Part shown: piece by piece, positions 6,143-9,018 of the stretch
How positions within the stretch are numbered: the stretch's first letter is position 1
Layout: the number at the start of each line of letters is the position of its first letter
Origin: JACDET01 sp038253825
GTDB lineage: Bacteria; Patescibacteriota; Microgenomatia; Levybacterales; UBA12049
Length of the DNA: 9,018 bases
Direction: 5' to 3'
NCBI GenBank assembly: GCA_038253825.1
Contig: JBBSGT010000046.1
Span: 1 to 9,018, forward strand
Position numbers and translations under genes: made by a program
Notes under the pieces: model-generated
The model's database searches: none
What the model was told of the DNA's origin: nothing
Seen by the model: the letters and a program-made list of their open reading frames with translations, nothing else

Positions 6143-6825
6143 TCAGAGATATTTCCTGTTGGGGTGATAGTAATAGTTTTCGTCTTGCCATATCCCGTTA
6201 TAATAACAGTTTGGGGTGAAGTAACAGTACCGGTGGAAATTGCAAATAAGATTAGTGACGAAGAAGTAGTGTCAAAATCAACCTGGGCAGGTAAAGGATG
6301 CGTAGTAATGGTAACCGTATGTGGTTTACTGGTAACTACACCAGGATCGTTACTAGGGCCTGCGCTTGGACTAATACCTGGACTAACGATTGGGCTAACA
6401 CTTGGATCGATACTTGGGCTAACACTTGGACTAGCGCTTGGGGTAACACTTGGATAGGTAACTATTGTATCGGTGCCGCAAACAGCGGAAAGGGTATATT
6501 GCTGTTGCACAGCATCAATTGTTACTTGATAACTACTCAAAGGATTATCTCCACAGTCAGTAGGCTTAACCTGCGAAATTGCCTGGGATTTTGCCGTATT
6601 GAGCATATTTACTACATCTGCTGCTGCTGTTTGCATAACTTGGGCATTATTATAAGATGAATATGATGCAACACCGAGGGAAGTCAGAACTGCCATCATT
6701 GCAATAACAACTAGGAGCTCGATAAGAGTAAAACCCCTCAGAATCCTAAGTGGGAAGTGGGAGACGGGAAGTAGGAACTTTTTTTTTACTTCCTTATACT
6801 TATTATATACATTTAAATTATTCAT
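6136..6825 (-). CDS. GspH/FimT-like minor prepilin with Ser/Pro-repeat linker
   Basis: The 229-residue protein has GFTLIELLVVIAMMAVLTSLGVASY (31-55): cleavage after Gly31, Glu36 at +5. The following QTAAADVVNMLNTAKSQAIS fits GspH/FimT-type pseudopilins. The leader of 31 residues is unusually long; its codons contain a run of nine A and a 7-bp tandem array. The C-terminal domain has two cysteines (91, 116), then a 36-residue SxSP-type tetrapeptide repeat (126-161), then a Thr/Ile-rich beta segment. The repeat is placed where GspH proteins have a surface loop, so it may be an exposed flexible arm and a candidate glycosylation site. ATG 6825 is the only plausible start, since a TGA lies in frame three codons upstream. 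It sits 15 nt after the upstream pilin stop; GAAGTGAG 5 nt before the ATG is a weak ribosome-binding candidate, and TTGGTC-N17-CATAAC a weak promoter. Confidence 0.82.
   Translation of the reverse strand: MNNLNVYNKYKEVKKKFLLPVSHFPLRILRGFTLIELLVVIAMMAVLTSLGVASYSSYNNAQVMQTAAADVVNMLNTAKSQAISQVKPTDCGDNPLSSYQVTIDAVQQQYTLSAVCGTDTIVTYPSVTPSASPSVSPSIDPSVSPIVSPGISPSAGPSNDPGVVTSKPHTVTITTHPLPAQVDFDTTSSSLILFAISTGTVTSPQTVIITGYGKTKTITITPTGNISEN
6343..6450 (-). repeat. 12-bp coding repeat (9 units) for a Ser/Pro tetrapeptide
   Basis: Nine consecutive 12-bp units encode tetrapeptides of the form S-x-S/T-P (variants include SIDP, IVSP, GISP, SAGP and SNDP). On the plus strand each unit has a CTTGGxCTA-like core. 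The 12-bp length preserves the reading frame, so copy-number change alters linker length only. Confidence 0.85.
6748..6775. repeat. Heptamer tandem array D (4 units, AAGTGGG) inside the GspH-like leader
   Basis: Four contiguous 7-bp units include two identical adjacent copies of AAGTGGG. On the minus strand the consensus is CCYACTT, a rotation of the unit in array A but in inverted orientation. The array encodes residues 17-26 of the GspH-like leader, next to a nine-base homopolymer (6779-6787). GGAAGTA/TACTTCC around the homopolymer can form a 7-bp stem. Confidence 0.75.
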
Positions 6826-6840
6826 AATTTCTCACTTCTG

Positions 6841-7269
6841 TTATGGGTTCGTCAGTGTGTAGGACCAATTTGCGCTGTTGCCTGCACAATAGGTAGTATT
6901 GTCCACTTGGTCTTTTTGTTGATCATTCACATTTTCCAGACACGTAATTAATCGATAATTTGAACCTGTTGTCGTATAACTGTATACGAATTGTCCTGTA
7001 TTGGACGGATCACAAGGAACTTTCTGCATATATGATACGCCGTTATTAGTCAAACTTGATCCACAAACAGGAAGCGGAGCAGGTGGATATGAACTCTGAT
7101 CCGCACGATATTGTTCTAATGCAACTTGAATTTGGCGTAAATCTGACTTTCTTTGACCATCTCGCGCCCGACTTCGTGCTCCAAGAAGATTGGCCATCAG
7201 AAATGACGTCAACGTGCCAATAATAGCCAAAACAATAAGTAATTCAATTAAGGTAAAGCCTTTTCTCAT
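6841..7269 (-). CDS. GspG/PilA-like prepilin (candidate structural pilin 2)
   Basis: The 142-residue protein has a minimal leader MRKG followed by FTLIELLIVLAIIGTLTSFLMANLL; cleavage after Gly4, Glu9 at +5. The motif ARSRARDGQRKSDLRQIQVALEQYRADQSSYPP (31-63) is the classic GspG/PilA-like continuation of the spine helix, ending in the YPP turn. The globular part is short and has four cysteines (69, 86, 110, 128). ATG 7269 is preferred over ATG 7275 because it gives the same MRK start as the neighbouring prepilins and lies 8 nt after CATAAT. Only 9 nt separate it from the stop codon of the preceding pilin. It could be a second major subunit or a core pseudopilin; size and motif fit both. Confidence 0.88.
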   Translation of the reverse strand: MRKGFTLIELLIVLAIIGTLTSFLMANLLGARSRARDGQRKSDLRQIQVALEQYRADQSSYPPAPLPVCGSSLTNNGVSYMQKVPCDPSNTGQFVYSYTTTGSNYRLITCLENVNDQQKDQVDNTTYCAGNSANWSYTLTNP

Positions 7270-7277
7270 ATGCATAT

Positions 7278-7283
7278 ATTATG
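7278..7283 (-). promoter_or_regulatory. Possible -10 box before pilin 2
   Basis: CATAAT on the minus strand ends 8 nt before ATG 7269 and overlaps the TAA stop of the upstream pilin. The spacing matches that before pilD, pilin 1 and the PilV-like gene, but no -35 box is recognisable, so it could be chance in AT-rich sequence. Confidence 0.3.
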
Positions 7284-7809
7284 GTGAGACATTAGGACTT
7301 GAAACGCCATAGTTACATGTTCCACCACAAGCTGTCGCGGTAGGAAATCCTGAAGATCCTTGAGCCAAACTTGTACATGCAGCTCCATTATTGCATGATT
7401 GTGGATCGTTACTACCTCTTTGTAAATTAGCATAGATATAATACGTTTGTCCATTGCCTGAAGCAGGAGAATAGTAAATATAAGTATTGGTAGGACTAGT
7501 ATCTTTCGGTAGTTTCGTAATATAAGGAGACCATGAGCTGCCCCAACTGATTGCCGTTGAATTGATATAAATTTTGAAATCGGCAGATGACGGAGGATAA
7601 TTGCCATTATCTTGGTAGTAAAGTTCTAGTGCTTTCTGAATAGCTGATAGATCAGATTTCCGATGTGCATCATTCGTTTTATTAATTTGGGCAACAGGAT
7701 TAATACCGATGATTATTGCCGTAGCAATAACTCCAAGCAGTGCAATGACGACAAGCATTTCAACAAGTGTAAATCCCCGAGGTGTGGAAGAAGGCAATAA
7801 TTTTCTCAT
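7279..7809 (-). CDS. GspG/PilA-like prepilin (candidate major pilin 1)
   Basis: The 176-residue protein has leader MRKLLPSSTPRG then FTLVEMLVVIALLGVIATAIIIGI; PilD cleavage after Gly12, Glu17 at +5. The spine continues as AHRKSDLSAIQKALELYYQDNGNYPPS (48-74), the GspG/PilA-like motif widespread in CPR pilins. The globular domain is Tyr/Ser/Asn-rich and its C-terminal tail holds four cysteines in two close pairs (139/145 and 161/165), compatible with two disulfide loops. It is the first pilin after pilD and has a good -35/-10 pair of its own, which is why it is the best candidate for the abundant subunit. ATG 7809 lies 44 nt after the pilD stop. No Shine-Dalgarno is visible: the AGAGAGAG before the ATG is too close to serve as one. 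Confidence 0.9.
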   Translation of the reverse strand: MRKLLPSSTPRGFTLVEMLVVIALLGVIATAIIIGINPVAQINKTNDAHRKSDLSAIQKALELYYQDNGNYPPSSADFKIYINSTAISWGSSWSPYITKLPKDTSPTNTYIYYSPASGNGQTYYIYANLQRGSNDPQSCNNGAACTSLAQGSSGFPTATACGGTCNYGVSSPNVSP

Positions 7810-7817
7810 CTCTCTCT

Positions 7818-7846
7818 ATTATTACCATTCGCTGCTCAATTATCAA
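7818..7846 (-). promoter_or_regulatory. Promoter of pilin 1
   Basis: On the minus strand TTGATA (7841-7846, 5/6 of consensus) is followed after exactly 17 nt by AATAAT (7818-7823), which ends 8 nt before ATG 7809. Initiation would be at or within 1-2 nt of the start codon. The -35 box sits in the loop of the inverted repeat at 7831-7854. An own promoter would decouple pilin from pilD expression. Confidence 0.55.
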
Positions 7847-7854
7847 TGAGCTGC
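7831..7854 (-). promoter_or_regulatory. Stem-loop between pilD and pilin 1
   Basis: A 24-nt imperfect inverted repeat begins at the last base of the pilD stop codon: arms GCAGCTCA and TGAGCAGC with one mismatch and an 8-nt loop. No U-run follows, so it is unlikely to be a strong intrinsic terminator. It could reduce read-through or mark a processing site between the low-demand peptidase and the pilin. Confidence 0.4.
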
Positions 7855-8693
7855 TACACAATGAAATAATGCATGATATAGCTTACCAATATATTACCCC
7901 AGAGGAGACTTACAACAGTTCCAAAAACCAGAAACGGACCGAAAGGAATTGTCCCACCCCGCAATTTCTTTTTCTTCAAAATCACAAGAAGCAGTGAAAT
8001 AATTGCTCCTGAAATAAATGCAATATAAAGTCCGAGCAAAACTTTTGGAAAACCAAGCGTAAAACCCATCAAAAACGCATACACAACATCCCCAAATCCC
8101 ATACCCCTTCCTTTGGTAAAGTAAAATAATAAAAAGAATAAACCCGCTGAACAAAAAGCTGAAGCAATGACGTTAAGTAAACTAATTTGCAAACCTAGAA
8201 GTTGTTTGGCTAGGGGAGAATAGTAAAGAGAAGGAAGGAGCAGATACCAAAAAATTGCAAGTACAAGTGCGAAGCCAACTAGTTTGAAGGGAATAATGCC
8301 AAAGCGCAAATCAGTAAAAAAGATAGCAATTAAAGCACTCACCAAAGCGAAATAATACATTACGAGCAACTGGTAATCAATATCAGTTATCAGTACAGTT
8401 GAGAACTGAAAGATGGCAAATGCAGCTATCACAAAACTTGCACCTGTCACAAGTTCTATTAAAGGATAATTCCAACTGAGCTTTGTGTGACAATAATGAC
8501 ATTTTCCTTTAAGCAGGAAAAAAGAAACAATCGGAATCAAATCCAACGGGTGCAAATTATGTCTACAATGATCACAATGAGATCTGCCTTTGAGTATTGA
8601 CTCCTTCTTTACTAATCTGTCCACGACAACTCCCAGGAAACTTCCGATTGCGCAACCAAAGACAAAAATGAGTACGTAAAAAACAATTAACAT
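7854..8693 (-). CDS. pilD: Prepilin peptidase / N-methyltransferase PilD
   Basis: This polytopic membrane aspartic protease removes prepilin leaders and methylates the new N-terminus. The 279-residue protein starts with the family helix and GSFLGVVVDRL (17-27; the usual Asn after GSFL is Gly). The zinc-binding cytoplasmic domain has C40-x2-C43 and C65-x2-C68. The two catalytic aspartates are Asp128 in TDLRFGIIP and Asp202 in GMGFGDV. About seven further hydrophobic helices follow, with GGTIPFGPFLVFG near 246-258 as in the family. The methylase half seems present. The loop after the second helix (about 96-107) is encoded by a 7-bp repeat array. ATG 8693 has TTGCAT-N17-CATAAT 8 nt upstream and no Shine-Dalgarno. 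It is first in the locus and would act on the pilin precursors encoded downstream. Confidence 0.96.
   Translation of the reverse strand: MLIVFYVLIFVFGCAIGSFLGVVVDRLVKKESILKGRSHCDHCRHNLHPLDLIPIVSFFLLKGKCHYCHTKLSWNYPLIELVTGASFVIAAFAIFQFSTVLITDIDYQLLVMYYFALVSALIAIFFTDLRFGIIPFKLVGFALVLAIFWYLLLPSLYYSPLAKQLLGLQISLLNVIASAFCSAGLFFLLFYFTKGRGMGFGDVVYAFLMGFTLGFPKVLLGLYIAFISGAIISLLLVILKKKKLRGGTIPFGPFLVFGTVVSLLWGNILVSYIMHYFIV
8374..8408. repeat. Heptamer array E (about 5 units, TATCAGT) inside pilD
   Basis: Two identical adjacent TATCAGT units (8381-8394) are flanked in the same 7-bp phase by degenerate relatives on both sides (TAATCAA before; ACAGTTG and AGAACTG after). They encode pilD residues about 96-107, a loop between membrane helices. 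The outer units are weak, so the array could be as short as two units. Confidence 0.5.
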
Positions 8694-8701
8694 CTGTTTG
8701 T

Positions 8702-8730
8702 ATTATGAAGTTCCAGAGACAAAAATGCAA
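8702..8730 (-). promoter_or_regulatory. Promoter of pilD and the pilus locus
   Basis: On the minus strand TTGCAT (8725-8730) and CATAAT (8702-8707) are 17 nt apart. The -10 box ends 8 nt before ATG 8693, implying a leaderless or nearly leaderless message. Nothing resembling a Shine-Dalgarno sequence lies in the 15 nt before the ATG. Confidence 0.5.
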
Positions 8731-8753
8731 AATATAAACTGTTATCAAGTATA

Positions 8754-8897
8754 TCAGAACTGAGTATGGATCAAATCGAATGATTTCATTTCAACCGAAA
8801 TACGTCCTGATTCGATGCGAGAAATATTAAGCATATCGTTGACTAAACTAACCAGTCGATCAACGGAGTTATAACCTCTTTGCAATCTATATAATAG
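8754..8897 (-). pseudogene. Remnant of a sensor histidine kinase (HisKA region)
   Basis: An open minus-strand stretch of 47 codons bounded by in-frame stops on both sides encodes YRLQRGYNSVDRLVSLVNDM and then LNISRIESGRISVEMKSFD. This is unmistakably the second helix of a HisKA dimerisation domain and the linker to the ATPase domain of a sensor kinase. There is no start codon at its head. The phospho-accepting His box that should lie about 40 residues earlier is absent, and the frame stops before any N, G1 or G2 box. It is therefore a decayed fragment on the same strand as the pilus locus, just upstream of the pilD promoter. An intact kinase may once have stood here; a link to pilus control is only a guess. 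Confidence 0.8.
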
Positions 8898-9018
8898 TCA
8901 ACTCCCAAATAGTACGGTGTCAAAAAGCAAGTGTTATTTCAGTTTAGCTTTGATCTATATGATATTTTTTCCATAGTTATCCCTTCACGATTCTATTCGT
9001 GCTTTTTCATTTCTCTCT
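8898..9018. other. Non-coding remainder at the right end
   Basis: No gene is supported here. On the minus strand ATG 8974 opens an 11-codon frame (MEKISYRSKLN, stop at 8939) with AAGGG ahead of it; it could be the decayed 5' end of the kinase whose HisKA remnant follows, but it is in a different frame and too short to judge. On the plus strand CACGA/TCGTG (8986-9001) forms a 5-bp stem followed by CTTTTT, a weak terminator-like element with no plus-strand gene before it in the window. Confidence 0.35.

Noticed and set aside
6053..6660. Two long plus-strand open frames opposite the GspH-like gene, one with a repeated LGLTLG pattern
   Set aside because: They are antisense readings of the Ser/Pro repeat and heptamer arrays. 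They have no domain logic, and the minus-strand frame carries an unmistakable prepilin signal.
7266..7607. Alternative minus-strand frame of 113 residues within pilin 1
   Set aside because: Out-of-frame shadow of the GspG-like pilin with no recognisable motif.
8986..9007. Intrinsic terminator on the plus strand
   Set aside because: The stem has only 5 bp and no plus-strand gene ends before it in the window; kept only as a remark.

Overview
The window is AT-rich and compact, with overlapping or nearly abutting genes. Its main content is a single type IV pilus locus on the minus strand. The gene content fits a Patescibacteria (CPR) genome, most likely of the Microgenomates type. It has an inner-membrane PilM/N/O platform with no PilP or PilQ, as expected where there is no classical outer membrane. 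It has two GspG-like pilins with the HRKSDLxxIQ / RARDxQRKSDLxxIQ motif common in these bacteria, and almost no Shine-Dalgarno sequences. The assignment is inferred from protein style and gene order, not from a marker phylogeny.

Left part, plus strand: the 3' end of an unidentified gene (1-111), a GT-C-like membrane glycosyltransferase lacking its N-terminal catalytic part (133-1035), and trmD (1054-1773). The trmD stop region overlaps the end of pilO on the opposite strand by 26 bp.

Main part, minus strand, in transcription order from 8693 down to 1748: pilD (prepilin peptidase), two GspG/PilA-like pilins, a GspH/FimT-like minor pilin with a Ser/Pro tetrapeptide-repeat linker, a PilV-like, a PilW/PulJ-like and a PilX/GspK-like minor pilin, then pilM, pilN and pilO. 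PilD would cleave and methylate the pilins. The minor pilins would form the priming or tip complex, and PilM/N/O would be the cytoplasmic/inner-membrane alignment complex. The PilB/PilT ATPases and PilC platform are not in the window and must be encoded elsewhere.

Two things stand out beyond the gene list. First, most gene boundaries in the locus carry recognisable -10 (often -35 and -10) elements placed 3-8 nt from the start codon, so much of this operon may be read as leaderless or very short-leader mRNAs with gene-by-gene promoters. Second, degenerate tandem arrays with a strict 7-bp period sit in the pilin intergenic regions, inside prepilin leader-peptide codons and inside a pilD loop. 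They resemble the heptameric STRR repeats of cyanobacteria and could act as promoter-spacing or phase-variation modules. All six secreted pilin-like proteins carry an even number of cysteines (4, 4, 2, 6, 4, 4), while PilM and PilN have none.

Right end (8694-9018): no intact gene. It holds the pilD promoter, a decayed fragment of a sensor histidine kinase (HisKA region), and otherwise nothing recognisable beyond a weak hairpin.
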